Source of the DNA: Liquidambar formosana | Taxonomy: Eukaryota; Streptophyta; Magnoliopsida; Saxifragales; Altingiaceae | Assembly (NCBI GenBank): GCA_039720395.1 | Contig: CM077833.1 | Span: 18,103,133 to 18,167,132, forward strand | Length of the DNA stretch: 64,000 bases | Reading direction: 5' to 3' | Part shown: positions 23,387 through 36,806 of the stretch, piece by piece | Position numbering within the stretch: the stretch's first letter is position 1 | Layout: the number at the start of each line of letters is the position of its first letter | Translations under genes and position numbers: made by a program | The notes under the pieces: generated by a model | The model's input: only the letters and a program-made list of their open reading frames with translations | What the model was told of the DNA's origin: nothing | Databases searched by the model: none

Positions 23387-26300
23387 ATGTCAAGCAATGC
23401 AATCATTATTTTTCTCTTGTTGCTCAACATCTCTCTATTTCCATCCATCTCTGCTTTGAACCAAGAAGGCCTCTCTTTACTTTCATGGCTTTCAACCGTC
23501 AATTCTTCCTCTGCTAGTTTCTTCTCATCCTGGAATCCAACCCACCAAAATCCATGCAAATGGGATCATATAAAGTGTTCCAGCAATGGGTTTGTTTCAG
23601 AAATCAGTATCTCCTCCATTAATCTTCCTACCAGCTTCCCCACTCAGTTCCTTTCCTTTAACTTCCTCACCACCCTTGTCCTCTCCAATGTGAACCTCAC
23701 CGGAGAAATCCCACCATCGATTGGGAACTTGTCATTGCTGATCACCCTGGACCTCAGTTTCAATACTCTAACAGGCAAAATCCCACCTGAAATTGGCAAG
23801 TTATCTGAATTGCAGTTGTTATCATTAAATTCAAATTTATTACAGGGTGAAATTCCAACAGAAATAGGGAACTGTTCACAGCTTCAACAGCTTGAACTGT
23901 TCGATAACCAGCTCTCTGGAAAGATTCCGGCAGAAATCGGCCACTTGTCACGTCTGGAAATCTTTCGTGCAGGTGGCAACTTAGGAATTTACGGAGAAAT
24001 CCCAATGCAGATATCAAGCTGCAAAGCACTAGTTTTTCTCGGTCTTGCAGATACTGGAATTTCAGGGCAGCTTCCATACAGTTTGGGAGAGCTGAAGAAT
24101 CTCCAGATTCTTTCAGTTTACACAGCAAATCTCACTGGGGAGATTCCACCAGAAATCGGTAACTGCTCAGCCTTAGAGATTTTGTTTTTGTACGAAAACC
24201 AAATCTCTGGCAAAATTCCAGCTGAACTCGGTTTGCTGAAAAATCTCAAAAGGTTGTTATTGTGGCAGAATAATCTAAGTGGGAACATTCCCGAAGCTAT
24301 TGGGAACTGTTCGGGGTTGATGATTATTGACATCTCCGTGAATTCTCTGACTGGAGAGATTCCTCCGTTTCTTGCGAACTTAGGTGCATTGGAGGAGCTT
24401 CTATTATCTGAAAACAACATTACTGGTGAAATACCACCGTTTGTTGGAAACTTTTCCAGTCTGAGGCAACTTGAATTGGATAACAACAGAATTTCTGGTG
24501 AGATCCCACCTGCCATTGGGCAATTAAAGGAGCTCTCTCTGTTCTTCGCCTGGCAGAATCAGCTCCATGGAAGCATACCAATTGAGCTGGCCAACTGTGA
24601 GAAACTTCAAGCACTGGATCTTTCTAACAACTTCCTTTCTGGGTCAGTTCCTAATTCTCTCTTCAACCTCGAAAACTTAACCAAATTGTTGTTGATATCA
24701 AATGGACTTTCAGGTGAAATTCCACCTGATATAGGCAATTGCACCAGCTTAATCCGTTTACGGATGGGAACAAACAAGTTCACTGGTCAAATTCCATCAG
24801 AAATTGGTCTCCTACGCAGTTTGAGTTTTCTTGAATTGTCAGAGAATCAATTTACCGGTGAAATTCCCCCAGAAATTGGCAAATGCATTCAGCTAGAAAT
24901 GATTGATTTGCATGGGAATCAACTCCAGGGCATGATTCCCACGTCGTTTCAATTTCTTGCCAGTCTAACTGTTTTAGACCTTTCCATGAACAAAATAACA
25001 GGCACAATTCCAGATAACTTGGGCAAGCTCACATTTTTAAACAAACTTATATTGAGTAGAAACTACATCACTGGTTTGATTCCTCAATCGCTGGGCCTTT
25101 GTAAGGATTTGCAGTTGTTGGATATGGGCAGCAACAGACTCACCGGTTCAATTCCAAACGATATTGGCCACTTGCAAGGGTTAGATATCCTATTGAATTT
25201 GAGTTGGAATTCTTTATCAGGACCTATTCCAGAGAGCTTTTTGAATCTTTCAAAGCTTGCCAACTTGGATCTGTCCCACAACATTTTAACAGGAAGCCTG
25301 ACAGTACTGGGAAATCTAGATACTCTTGTTACTCTGGATGTCTCCTACAATAATTTCTCAGGTTTTCTTCCAGATACCAAGTTCTTCGAAGATCTCCCCA
25401 CCACTGTTTTTTCTGGTAATCAAGAGCTCTGCATTGACAGAAATAAGTGCCACAAAAGTGGAATCCTTCAAGGCAAGGCATCTCCTAGAAATTATATTGT
25501 CAGTGTTGTTCTCAGTGCTATTGTGACTCTAATAATCATGATTGTTGGAGTAATGTCCCTCATTAGAGCCCGTGCAGATGCATTTGGGAGGAATGATGAA
25601 GAAGAAAATGGGTTGGAGTGGGATTTCACCCGATTTCAAAAGCTAAGCTTCTCTGTAAATGATATTGTCACAAGGCTGTCCGATTCAAACATTGTGGGAA
25701 AGGGTTGTTCAGGCATGGTTTACCGTGTCGAGACTCCAACAAAACAGGTTATAGCAGTGAAGAAGCTCTGGCCAACAAAGAATGGTGAGCTTGCAGAGAG
25801 AGACTTGTTTTCGGCAGAAGTTCAAACTCTTGGATCAATAAGGCATAAGAATATAGTGAGGCTACTGGGATGTTGTAACAATGGAAAAACTAGATTGCTC
25901 TTGTTTGATTACATCAGTAATGGGAGTTTGGCTGGACTGCTTCATGAGAAGAAGCTGTTCCTGGACTGGGATGCAAGGTATAAGATCATACTAGGAGCAG
26001 CTCATGGTCTGGCTTATCTTCACCATGATTGTATTCCTCCCATCATTCATCGCGATATCAAGGCTAATAACATTTTGGTAGGACCTCAGTTCGAAGCTTT
26101 TCTAGCAGATTTTGGACTAGCCAAGCTTATTGATTCTTCAGATTGTTCAAGATCTTCCAACACTGTTGCAGGCTCTTATGGGTACATCGCTCCTGGTAAG
26201 TATTACTTCAGGTTCTTCTATAATCATTCACAACTTTCAGATTCTTTATTACACAATGTTTGCACTTAATCATTACAATTCCCAAAAATTCTAAGTATTT

Positions 26301-26839
26301 CTGCCACCAAATAATTCGAAATTTTCCACCATGCTTCTTCAACAATAGGGTGGATGACTGATCATATCTGGTTACAAATTGCAGAATATGGATACAGTCT
26401 GAGGATCACAGAGAAAAGTGATGTCTATAGCTACGGCGTGGTGCTTCTGGAGGTCTTGACTGGGATGGAACCAGCTGATCGCCGGATTCCAGAGGGTGCC
26501 CATATTGTCAGTTGGGTTAACCGGGAAGTTCGAGACATGAAAAGAGAGTTCACATCAATCCTTGATAAGCAACTACTTCTACGATCCGGTACACAAATCC
26601 AAGAAATGCTGCAAGTACAAGGAGTGGCTCTACTTTGCGTGAATCCTAGCCCAGATGAGAGGCCCACCATGAACGATGTAGCAGCAATGCTCAAGGAAAT
26701 CAGGCATGAAAATGGAGATTTTGAAAACTCCAGTTTTCCCGGCAAGGGAGGGGTGGCCAACCAAAAAGCAGCAGTTCACTGTCCTAGTTTCTCTAAATCT
26801 TCTGAACCCCTGATTAGATCACCTTCCTTGTTGCCATAG
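23387..26839 (+). CDS. LRR receptor-like kinase, class XI, RGI/RGFR type
   Basis: Two exons (23387-26195 and 26385-26839) give 1087 residues. In order: signal peptide (1-23), N-terminal cap with NPCKWDHIKC, about 24 leucine-rich repeats with many LTGEIPPEIG-type units, one membrane span near 703-726, then a kinase domain. Kinase landmarks are VGKGCSGMVYR, the ATP-binding Lys792 in IAVKKLW, HRD at 888-890 (an RD kinase, HRDIKANN) and DFG at 908-910. The intron falls just after GYIAP, a position I recall from relatives. The ectodomain has RAGG at 194-197, matching the RxGG signature reported for RGF receptors, and RLR at 457-459, matching the RxR motif used by several class XI receptors to bind a peptide's C-terminus. 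So it is probably a plasma-membrane peptide-hormone receptor of the RGI (RGFR, RCH) clade. The ligand is inferred, not shown. Confidence 0.93.
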
Positions 26840-28802
26840 TTTTTTAAAAACGAAAAATCTGGGTTTGAGTTGATTGATATTTTTTTCAAGTAACAAAATA
26901 ATGTTGTGTATAGATTGATTTATGTAGTAATCAATAAGACTTCTTATGCCTGCTTCTTCAATTGAAATTCTACTTTTGCTTCATTCAGTTTGGTTTGCTT
27001 TCCTCATTGTTAAAGCAACTAAAATGAGCTACATTTATCTCTGGTGCAGACAACATAAAATTGGGTTTGCCAAAGTTGGATAGCACAGTTCAAAAGAATG
27101 AAAGAAAATAACTATGTAATCCTTCCTTTCTCATTAAGAGGTGGGGTGGATGAAGCAGCTTATGTTTTATTCTTTTAACCATACCTTCCAAAACTAAAGA
27201 TATAACCCACAGTTAAGAGACCAAAATGCACCCAAACTGATAGCTTATATTCCAAACAAGCAAAAATTACCTATAATAAATATGCCAAAAAGTTGTAAAA
27301 GTTTAAAATGCACTCAAATTGTGATCTCACCAAAGCCAAGAGCTGCTTCGATTGGACCATGTAGGTCACAAAATAATTAAAAGTGCTACAGTGCCAATTA
27401 GAAATCAATTGGCATGGCTCTGTTAGGAATTGCAGTTTTCACACTGGGGACCAAGGGTAACAGAAGGGTAGCTTTCAAGCCTATGGGGTTGCCTGTGGGG
27501 AAGTTGGGCCAGTGGAGAGCCATGACACAATCTTGGTTGGCATGAGCCAAATGGAACACGAAATAATGGGCAAGTGAATGGACCACCTTCCACCACTGCC
27601 TTCCCCAACATCTATTTCAGTGAAGATAAAAGAGCTCTCATGCTCCATGTTCTCTTGAAAGATACATTGCTTTTAGTCATGTGATATCAAACCATCTTAG
27701 GCCCACAGAGTATAGTACCCTATCAAAGTCTAATGGCTAATAATGCAAGCAAACATCATGAAAAAACACTTCCATTCTTTTGGAACTTCTCATACAAGCA
27801 ATTTGAAACTTAAGAATTAAATTAATGTGTACCTGAATTCACCTAGATTTAGCCTTGTTTTTAAATATCCTCCTAAATCCTAATAACAGGACAGAATACT
27901 TAAAAATGTTCTCGTTATATAATTGTATTTGTAAAATGGTTTTAATGAGTATATCATTGTTTTTGTAAAATGGTTCTAATGGGTATTAAACAAATCTTTA
28001 GAACAGGGAAATTTTCAGGCATATAATGGTTGGAAACCTCTTCTTTTTTTTTTTTTTCTTGGGTGGGGGTAGAGTTTTACCACTAATGGCAAACAAATTG
28101 GAATAAAGAAATCTAAAAAAGTACAACTGTTGATATCCGTTTTCCTCATCTTTTCCCCTTCAAAATAGTTAATAATAAAAGGTCCAATCCTCCCTCTGCT
28201 ATATCAATTCGTCTAGAATATTATAAGCCTTGTATTTCACTTCAAACTTTTGTCAACAGTGGCAACATATAAACAAGAAACTAGACCAGAAAAAAACCCA
28301 TACATACGAGAATATATGTGCAAGTGTACAAGATAAAAGCAAGCTCCCACCATGGAGGACTACGAGACCAAGTCTAATGAATCAGTAATTTACGGGTTTC
28401 ATAAACTTTCAGGCTGTTCCCAATGAATTATGATACTTGTTTTTGCTTCAATTGTAATCAAGAAACCCATAATAAGCTGAAAAGGATACTGACTCATGAA
28501 CCCAAAAGAAACCGACTTTAACAAGAGATTAGAAAACACTTCTAAATTGAAGATAAGGCCAGTGCCAATGATCGGTCACCAAAAGCACAAGACACTTAAC
28601 ATCAACAACTCTTTCTTTCCTACAATTTCTGTAATCTATCAAATCATTTCCATATCAAAACTTTCCAATATCACGAATTTTATCCTCAATATTTTATAGT
28701 ACTCTCAATAACTTTTTGTGTGTTCCACTTTTTGTTCACCCTATTGTTGAATTAGATCCTGATCCTATATTGTGTGTGTGTGTGTAATTAGGAGTGTGTG
28801 TG

Positions 28803-28857
<55 letters not shown>

Positions 28858-31482
28858 TCTCCACTATTAGTTTCTTATCATCTGTGGAAGTACTCTAGAA
28901 GTTAATTTATTCATTATTAAAAATAAAAATAAAAAGGGGAAGAAAAGAAAGAAAAAGATAGGTAAAGAGAGGTGGTGATATATCTATAGTACTTTGATAA
29001 AAGTTGGTGATAACTTTTGATGGCACCCCCTAAACCCCTTTTAATTTCACAATAATAATATTAATAATATTAATGATATTAATGTAAAAAAAAAAAAAAA
29101 AAAAAACGACAAAAATACTAATGGAAGGATAAATTGTGTCAAAAATAAGAAGCTTGGTACATATAACATTATTCATTTCATGCGCCAACACGTCTATCAA
29201 TGTCAACATTTCCTATTCCCTAATTAACTAAGAAATTGAAACTAAAATAAATACTAAAATAAGAATAATAAAAGAAAAAACAAAACAAAAGGGCAAACCA
29301 TACAGAACTAACAAGATCATCATGGTCAAGAAAATTTGAACATTAAAAGCAAATGAATTGCCCATATAAGTAACAATTGATCATTTGATAATTGATTTCG
29401 TTGGTGGCAACAGATAAATGCCCAACAACGAATCATTTGATCAATAAAAATTGAATGATTCCAAATAGGTGCATCATGTATAACAATGTATGGAGGCAAC
29501 AGCCAATGAATCATCTTTTCTTTCATTGCAAAGTAGCTTGGAGTTTGTGGGTTTTTGTGCCCTATCTTTGTTGAGTACATTGGATGTTGCTTTCTGCTCA
29601 TCTGTACTCACTAGTTGGTGAATTAAGTACAGAAGGAAATAAAAGGGGTGCGGAAACGTGTCCAGCATGCCCCCTTTTGCTTAATTTGGAAGAAAAGAAG
29701 TAACATAATTTTTTAAGATGTTAAAGTTCTTTGCTACAAATGAAGTGCCCTTTGGTTGATAAAGCTCGTTTTTTTCTCCCCGAATAGTGATCAAGGTAAG
29801 GGATTGGGCTATTCTTTTGTAAAACTTTTGGAATCTCTTAAGCTCTAATCTAGGACTTTTTGGCTCCAGACTTGCTACTTGAGCTTTAGGCTTTGCCCGA
29901 TTTGAAATGAGTAGTGATATCTGTACTAACTCTAAGACTGTTACAACTCTCTCACATGGGGATAAGACCATACCAATGCCGATGACATTACATGGAAGCC
30001 ACATCCATGTAGGTAACATCACACGGGTGTAGGCCCCACTCTCACGTGAGAGACTTGAGACAATTGTGGTGTCTCATCTAAATATAACTATCTGTACTAA
30101 TTAAAGAAATTAATAAAATAAAAATAAAAAAAACACTACTTTTTCAGATTTTCAATTTAAAATTTCAACTGCAAAGAAACCTAAGAAGTACCAGATCTCC
30201 CTAAATCTCTTAATTTTGAGAAATTTCAAGAAAATAGAGAATAGAAAGATGTGAACACCACTTTCAAAGGCTAAAAGAGTCAAAATAAAAGGGAAAGAAA
30301 AATCCAGTTTAACAACTGCCATGGCAGGTGAATTACTGGCCTGCAGCTATAGCAGCACCAATTAGAATCAATGAAAATCATAAGAGTATTTTCCAGTACC
30401 TACATGTATCACAGATAGGTATTTGTATCAGATGATTCCCAAAACCATGCTCCAAATTAAGGCATAGTGATACAGCTACATATGTCTCCAATTGTGGTTG
30501 CTTTATGAATTATGTCTACACACATATCCTCGCTTGTGTTTACATTTTGCATAGAAGGATTACAGAGAATTGCCTTCAATAATCAAGTCAAGATATAGTG
30601 GCCATATGTTACATATCACATGACATGCCTTTAAGCACAATACTATAAGTCATCAAATAATGAAGTAACGACTTTGTAATAGGTCCCATAACAAATGCCA
30701 TAATATGTAGTTATGTACATTTTTTCTCACATTGTAGAAATAACTTGAGAGGAAGATATTTGTAAGGGTCCAAACTCGTCTGAGACACTTTTGAATCATG
30801 TCAACAAGTGTATGACACGTTTCAATATTATACAAACACACACACACACTCATATGTATAAATTATAATGTGTCCGTGTGTCATATAGATCTATGAATGT
30901 ATGATCTACTCATGTAAGGGGTTTTGGTATTCAAACATACATGTTGACAGTATCCTAAAGCTTAATTTTTTTCTTTTACACCTATTGGCAACTCTTTCTA
31001 ACTGCTCCATCTAAAGCATATATGCAAAAACCAGCATTGCTATCCAAATTCTTTACCTAAATCTTAGGTATAAGAACAGTCAGAAAATACTTGAATAGGA
31101 ATAAAATTATTGCCACATAAGAATCATGATAAGTGGCAAAGATAAACATCTTTTTTTTCTTTTCGCAGCCTTTTGTCTCAAATGAGAATGCTCAAAATGC
31201 AAAACAATTTACAGGCACTAGACACATAAAACATATTTTACACGGATTCAACCATAAATATCACATATGACATCATCCCCTTGACAACTGCAGTTCAGGA
31301 ATCCAAAGGATGAACCCGAAAAACGTACTGGAGGATAGACAAAAGACAGGACCAGACAAATATAAGTTACATTGTGATCAATACATTTATCAGCCATTAC
31401 AAAGAAGACACTGTGCACCTGACAGAGCAATTTACACTCAAAGATTTTGTTTCTCGGGAAGGCTGAAACCAACCATTACAGA
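26840..31482. other. Intergenic spacer
   Basis: No gene is supported. Minus-strand open frames near 27398-27611, 29326-29668 and 29681-30022 have no recognised domain. An A run lies at 29086-29106. The tail end may include the 3' UTR of the redoxin gene. Confidence 0.45.
28769..28858. repeat. GT/AT microsatellite
   Basis: (TG)n, a short break, (GT)n, then three blocks of (TA)n separated by TACATA. A compound simple repeat, likely length-variable. Confidence 0.9.
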
Positions 31483-34400
31483 TTACATTCTTGTCTCTGG
31501 ATGCCACTTTATGCTGCATCCAATACTTTTGGCAAGCGGAGAAAAAAAAGGATTTAAACATGTAATCATGGAAAACCACAATACCAAAGTAACACAAAGA
31601 TGAAGAATATAGATAAAAGGGAAGAGTGTACCTGGGTTTCTGGATAGATGATACTGGTTGGCCACTGAGAACACAATCTATTGCCAGGCTTAAATCCCTA
31701 AAAGGTACATTGTTGAAGCTGGTCAGATAATAGATAAAGGAATAAAATTTGAGATAAGAGTTGCAATACTTATTCAAATTAAGCAAGACACAACAGAAAC
31801 AAACCTTCCCGTAATTCGCACATTGCTACCTGGTCGTGAATCATCAAACTGGCCATGATACACAAGCTCAAAAGGCCTCCGACCATCCTGTTACAACTTA
31901 ATAAATTAAATTCCATGCTATTTTTTTACGTTTCTACAAGAATAAGAATGCGTAGAATGCAAATCTACAACCACACAGATCGCTCCAGATCGAGGATTTG
32001 TGAGGAAAGTGGTCAGACTGAGCCCCTTCAAGCTGGAACTGAAATGAGACACCATGCATCAAAACATTTAGTAAATGGTAAGTGCAGGAGCAGTCACCTT
32101 TTTGAATAGGAAAAACTCTGGTGTGCAAACCACTCTAAAGTCTCGTGCAACATCTTGCGTCTGCAGTTGGGCAATCTCAACTAAATTACAAGGTCTTATT
32201 AACTTTCAAAAGATGAATTATCAAATTAACAGTAAGATATCATTTGGATGACATTTTACTTAAACAGCACAGAGAAGATCACAGAGAAGTGCAATATCCT
32301 AGTCATCCAGACTCTAATGAGCATTACGAAATTCTATAATGTATTACTAGAAATTAAAACCAGGATAACTGGATAAGAAAAGGAAGTTTGGAAACTCAAC
32401 AAGGAAAAACAAAATCACCAACATTTGAGTGAATCAGCTCTTTTACTCTCCCCACCCACTCCCCACCCCCAAAAAAAAAAGTTTTAAAAAAATAGATAAA
32501 TCCCCCAAAAGAAGTCATCTAATTCATTGACTTGGTTCAGCCAAAACGTTAATATAAACGCAATAATTGAGAATATTAGATTTTTCCAGGACCTTCATGA
32601 CTGGAAATCAAGGAGGTGGGTTAACTGTTTGAGATCCTTTATGGGAACACAATACATAGCAATTGAGATATTATTGTTCGGAGGAGTGCTAATGGTTTGT
32701 TTACTGTACATTCATACTTTCATTCTTTGTACAGCGGTCTAATACATTCCTTTCCGGCTTCTCTGGTTTGGCAGTCAATTGCTCCCACTAAGTTTTTTTT
32801 CTCTCCTCTAGACGGTAGAGTGGGTAAGTCACTCACACAGGACAATTTACAGCAACGAGGTTTCCTTTTGGCCAACCATAGTGTTAGGAGCAAGGTGGTA
32901 GCTAGGGCAGTTGATCACCTTTTCCTTCACTGTTGCGTTGCCAGACTATCCTAGGATTTTTTTTCTTTCAGATCTTTGGTGTGTCTTGTGTGATGCCTCA
33001 ATTGGCTTTTAGTGTGTTTGAGGCATGGCGGATTTCGAGCAAGCAGAAGCGGTCCTCATTTTTTGGAAGATCACTCCTCATGCTCTTTTTTGGTCTATTT
33101 GGTGGGAGAGGAACAAGAGGACGTTTGAAAGTGTGGAGGTTTTTCCACATCAGTTGATGGAGAGATTAATAGGTTTTCTTTTGTTTGGGGGGAACTCCAG
33201 AAAGTCGGTATTTAAGGTGCCCTTTCATAGTTTTTTAAACAGTCTTACTTTGTGATGTAGCCTGGTCTCGGGGCCTTTGTATAGCTCACATGTACTTAGG
33301 CATTTGCCCTTTTGCCTCTAATAAAATTTTACTTCATCAAAATAATAATAATAATAAATAAATAATTGGGAATATTAAATATAAAAAACAAATAAAGAAC
33401 TTCAAAAATCCATTTTGGTTACTTTCAAAAGTTTCAAGACTCCATACATATAAAATGGTACATATTGTTAGTTTAATATATACTAAGCACAGAGTTCAAA
33501 ACAATTGTGTAGACTTCAATAACTTCATATCCCCTTTTTATTTATTTTGGTATTCATTTTCTTTAGAGGTACAGAGTTCAAAACTATTTTATAAACTACA
33601 TACTCCATTTCCTTTGTATGAAAATTCTTTTAATGATTAGGTATTCACACTTCCCAAACCCCACTATGTAGTGATTTCATTTGGTTTTTGCAAAAAAAGT
33701 GAGGTTCTGCCAAGCCTCCCACCTTATCTGGTTGTTGATTTAGCATATAGGAAAATAATGTCTAAAGTATGCCTTTGGAGATTTATCAGAACTTTGAAAG
33801 TGTAAGAACAGATTTGTATGTCAATCTTAATAATCTATATTTTCTTCAGCTGTTGACTGAATGGCAACTTTGGGACTTCATCAACAACAAAATTTTCTTT
33901 GGAGATTTATTCACAAGCACAATTACTCATCCATCTTTTTATTTTAGTCTTTTTTTTAGTATTCATTTGTCATATTGAAGAGCGTAAAAATGTCTACCTC
34001 TAAGCTATGAGTGGTCAAATGTCAAAAGTTTGTCTAAGAAAACCAAATGACTGAAAATTGAAAACTTTAGAGAAGATCTTCAGGTACCAACCCAACCTAC
34101 TCGGAAAGCCTCCCAGACCGGCATATAATAGCAAATGAAGGTAGGATTTGGATGGGAAAGAACGAAATCTAGAAGAACACCAAAATGTTGTTCCACAAAT
34201 GCAGCCCCAAATCAAGAAGCCTTCCTGCTAAAATTTTTTATTATTTATCTAACTCCACAAAATTCTTTTTCTATCTGGTTCCAATGGGATAAACAATACA
34301 CAAATCAGAACCATCAGCTAAAACAACATACAAGTCAGAACCATGATTTGATATAATTGCTCCACCATAGTCCATGGTTTGAGCAAAATTTAGATATTTA

Positions 34401-36806
34401 TCTTCACGATAATGCAACTATAGTTGTCTTCATCATATACAAAGTCAGATTCAAGTAAAATAAACAAAACGATGTTAAAATTTGACTAAAAGTAGGCTAA
34501 TCGATGGGAGGTTAAATATATATAGAGATGACCATAAAGCAACAGGAACATTCATATTTCTCAAACCTCTATAAACCAAAAAGGGAAAAAATCACTGAAA
34601 GTGAGGAGCAACATGAGATTGGCAGTAGCATACCTCATCATATAGATAAGGGAAAGGATAGTTCAATAGTTTAGCTTCTTCTGCCATGAATTGTGGTCCA
34701 TCCTGTGAAGTGTGAACAATTCCATATTGGACAAATCCTACAATAGTTTTAGCAAATCACTAGTTCTCAGATAAGAGTCATTTGAACCTGTGGGTGAGTA
34801 GCTACAGAATTCGAAGATATCGCAACAACTGCAAGTCCCTTCTGCAGCATAGTACAATAACATTTGAATATGTTACTTTTGAATGGCCATTAGCATATCC
34901 AAGTACCTGTTCCAAGTAGCAAATGAAGCAAGCCTATTAGGGGGAAATGGATTCAGCTACCTTCATGTAGAAGTTTGAAAGCTTCACGATATCTTTTTTC
35001 AAGTGTTTAACGAATGGGCAATGGTTGCAAATAAACATAACCTGCACCACAACATAAGGAAGAAGAACACATCTTCAACCTTAGATAAAACCTTAAGTCC
35101 ACTAAAGTAACTTGAGTCCACAAGGAGAAATAGAGAAATTCGCTGTAATTTTATTAATGACTCTTGAATCACAGCTTTGTTCATAGGGAACTAATCCTAA
35201 TTCTTGCAAAACATGAAATAAGCAGAAAAAGGAAAAATTACCAAAAATAACAAAAATAAAACTGACTATAAAAACTAATCATAACTAAGCCTAGAATAAA
35301 GGCAAAATCAACAATGGACGATTCTGACTTCTATAATGGAAGTCATTACCATAACAAAAGTTTTCAAAATGTCAAAATTGCATTTCTGACTGCCTAAACA
35401 ATGGAATTCAATCAAATAATGAAAATTCCACAGCGAAGCAATGGATTCCAACAATCTCCACTTTTCCTATAAAAAAATGCGAATTTCGCACAATTTTGGA
35501 TCTTGCACGCTTAATTTCCACTATGCTATGTTTGGATAAGGAATTTCTAGGTGGGATTCGTCTTTGAGATGGAATTTGCAAAAATTTTATAAGGAGTTTC
35601 TTTATAAAAATTTTACAAATTCGATCTCAAAGACAAATCCCACCTAGAAATTCCTTATCCAAACATAGCGCTACTGCTTTTCTTATTTTTGTCACCCCAA
35701 ATGCCCCAAGCCCCCAAGTATAATTCCACCACGTGTTCTACATCACCATGCTACTACTCCAACTATTTAGCACCTTGCAATCTTCAGTTGCTTATCAAAC
35801 AAATTAGTCAGCCAAGTTAAGCTATTCTCTCCAATGTATTTTTAGCATTCTACTTTTCAAGACTGTAGTAATTCCTCCTTTAGTCATTGCCAAATCATCT
35901 TTTACTTTGTTAAGAAATTGGGAAGGACTTTGCAAAAGTTCAACGGAGAGGAGGCACGCTAATGGTTTTCCCTGATGCCCTGTTTGTTTGCTAAGAAAAA
36001 AGAAATTAAAATTTTGAATCTTAGATTCCTTTCACTATTTGGGACCCCAGAAAACCTAAACCTGCATTTTAACTCTTGCTGATACAACTACTCGAATTTC
36101 TTTTATTTTACTCAGTTTTCCAAGAAAAAAGGTAATTGACAACGTTTGACACCATCTTCATTTTGCAAATTTCAAATTAAAATAATAAAAAAAATTTATA
36201 AATAAATAAAGCCCCTCATCCTTTTTCAATTAATTCAGCCATCAATGTAATACCCAATAGATTACATTTCAAAATAAAAAGACAAGAGTGAGACAAAACA
36301 ACAATTATTGACGAGAAAAAAACATAAAAATTCATCAATAGAATATGCAAAACATAATTGTAATAAACAAATAAAATATAAACAGTAAAATGTAAGGAAA
36401 ATGAAACTTCACCAGTAATGCAGGGTATGATTCAAAATCGTCCAATTTCCACATTTTCCCAGTAAGAGGCTCCGGGAGCTACAATTCCTCTCCATCAATA
36501 AAAAGAAACCAATTAATTTTCTCAACCTAATTTGAAGATACATATGTGTATGCGTGTGTATTGAAAGCTAGGAGAAAGAACCTGAAAATCAGGAGCTCTG
36601 GAGCCCAAAGAGGCCCCTTTGGACTCTGTTCTTGCGGCTCGAACCACAAGCTTTCTCGCGGGTACAGTGTTCCTGAGCTGCAGAGGGGAGAACCCCATTT
36701 TAGAGGCTGGACAAGGTGATACGAAGGAAGTTCTGATTGTGGCTAAAGTGCGCGGGAGAGCCAGTAAACGTGCGCCAGCTGAGGAGACAGTCCCAGCCGC
36801 AGCCAT
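31483..36806 (-). CDS. Plastid redoxin/thioredoxin-fold protein (AhpC/TSA superfamily)
   Basis: Nine minus-strand exons: 36582-36806, 36413-36478, 34961-35041, 34788-34841, 34634-34702, 32098-32160, 31805-31887, 31632-31697, 31483-31525. They join in frame to 249 residues with GT-AG introns throughout. Exon 1 encodes a Ser/Arg/Ala-rich transit-like peptide (MAAAGTVSSAGARLLALPRT), suggesting chloroplast import. The mature part has the redoxin pattern: GSRAPDFQLPEPLTGK, then VMFICNHCPFVKHLKKDI with a CxxC (C-N-H-C) active-site-like pair, ISSNSVATHPQDGPQFMAEE, VVCTPEFFLF and the end GCSIKWHPETRM. It resembles my memory of Arabidopsis At1g21350, annotated as a thioredoxin superfamily protein. The substrate is unknown. 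The intron between exons 5 and 6 holds a truncated LINE, and that between exons 2 and 3 a palindromic MITE. Confidence 0.9.
32579..33360 (+). mobile_element. 5'-truncated LINE inside a redoxin intron
   Basis: Plus-strand frames read the zinc-binding reverse-transcriptase tail typical of plant LINEs: WVNCLRSFMG, GKSLTQDNLQQRGFLLAN, AVDHLFLHCCVARL and ALFWSIWWERNKRTFE. It ends with a 3' UTR and an AATAATAATAAATAAATAA-type tail. A 17-bp target duplication, AATAATTGRGAATATTA with one mismatch, lies at 32562-32578 and 33361-33377, so both ends are defined. It is 782 bp, frame-broken, and antisense to the host gene. Confidence 0.85.
33378..34633. other. Remainder of redoxin intron 5
   Basis: AT-rich intron DNA. 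Open frames of 60-75 codons here have no family motif. Confidence 0.5.
35525..35669. mobile_element. Palindromic MITE in a redoxin intron
   Basis: A 145-bp element whose halves are near-perfect inverted copies: GCTATGTTTGGATAAGG and GAATTTCTAGGTGGGATT at the left, AATCCCACCTAGAAATTC and CCTTATCCAAACATAGC at the right, with a short AT-rich centre. Its strong pairing suggests a recent insertion. Confidence 0.85.

Noticed and set aside
23760..24614. Minus-strand frames inside the receptor kinase
   Set aside because: Shadows of the LRR coding repeats, produced by the periodic sequence.
26196..26269. Read-through of receptor kinase exon 1 to a stop at 26269
   Set aside because: The extension ends the kinase domain after GYIAP. 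The GT donor at 26196 and acceptor at 26383-26384 restore EYGYS and the rest of the domain.
27398..27611. Two overlapping minus-strand frames
   Set aside because: Neither has a domain or gene context; kept as spacer.
29930..30060. Possible LTR end (CTCTCACATGGGG and CTCACGTGAGAG)
   Set aside because: No primer site, no partner copy and no target duplication found in the window.
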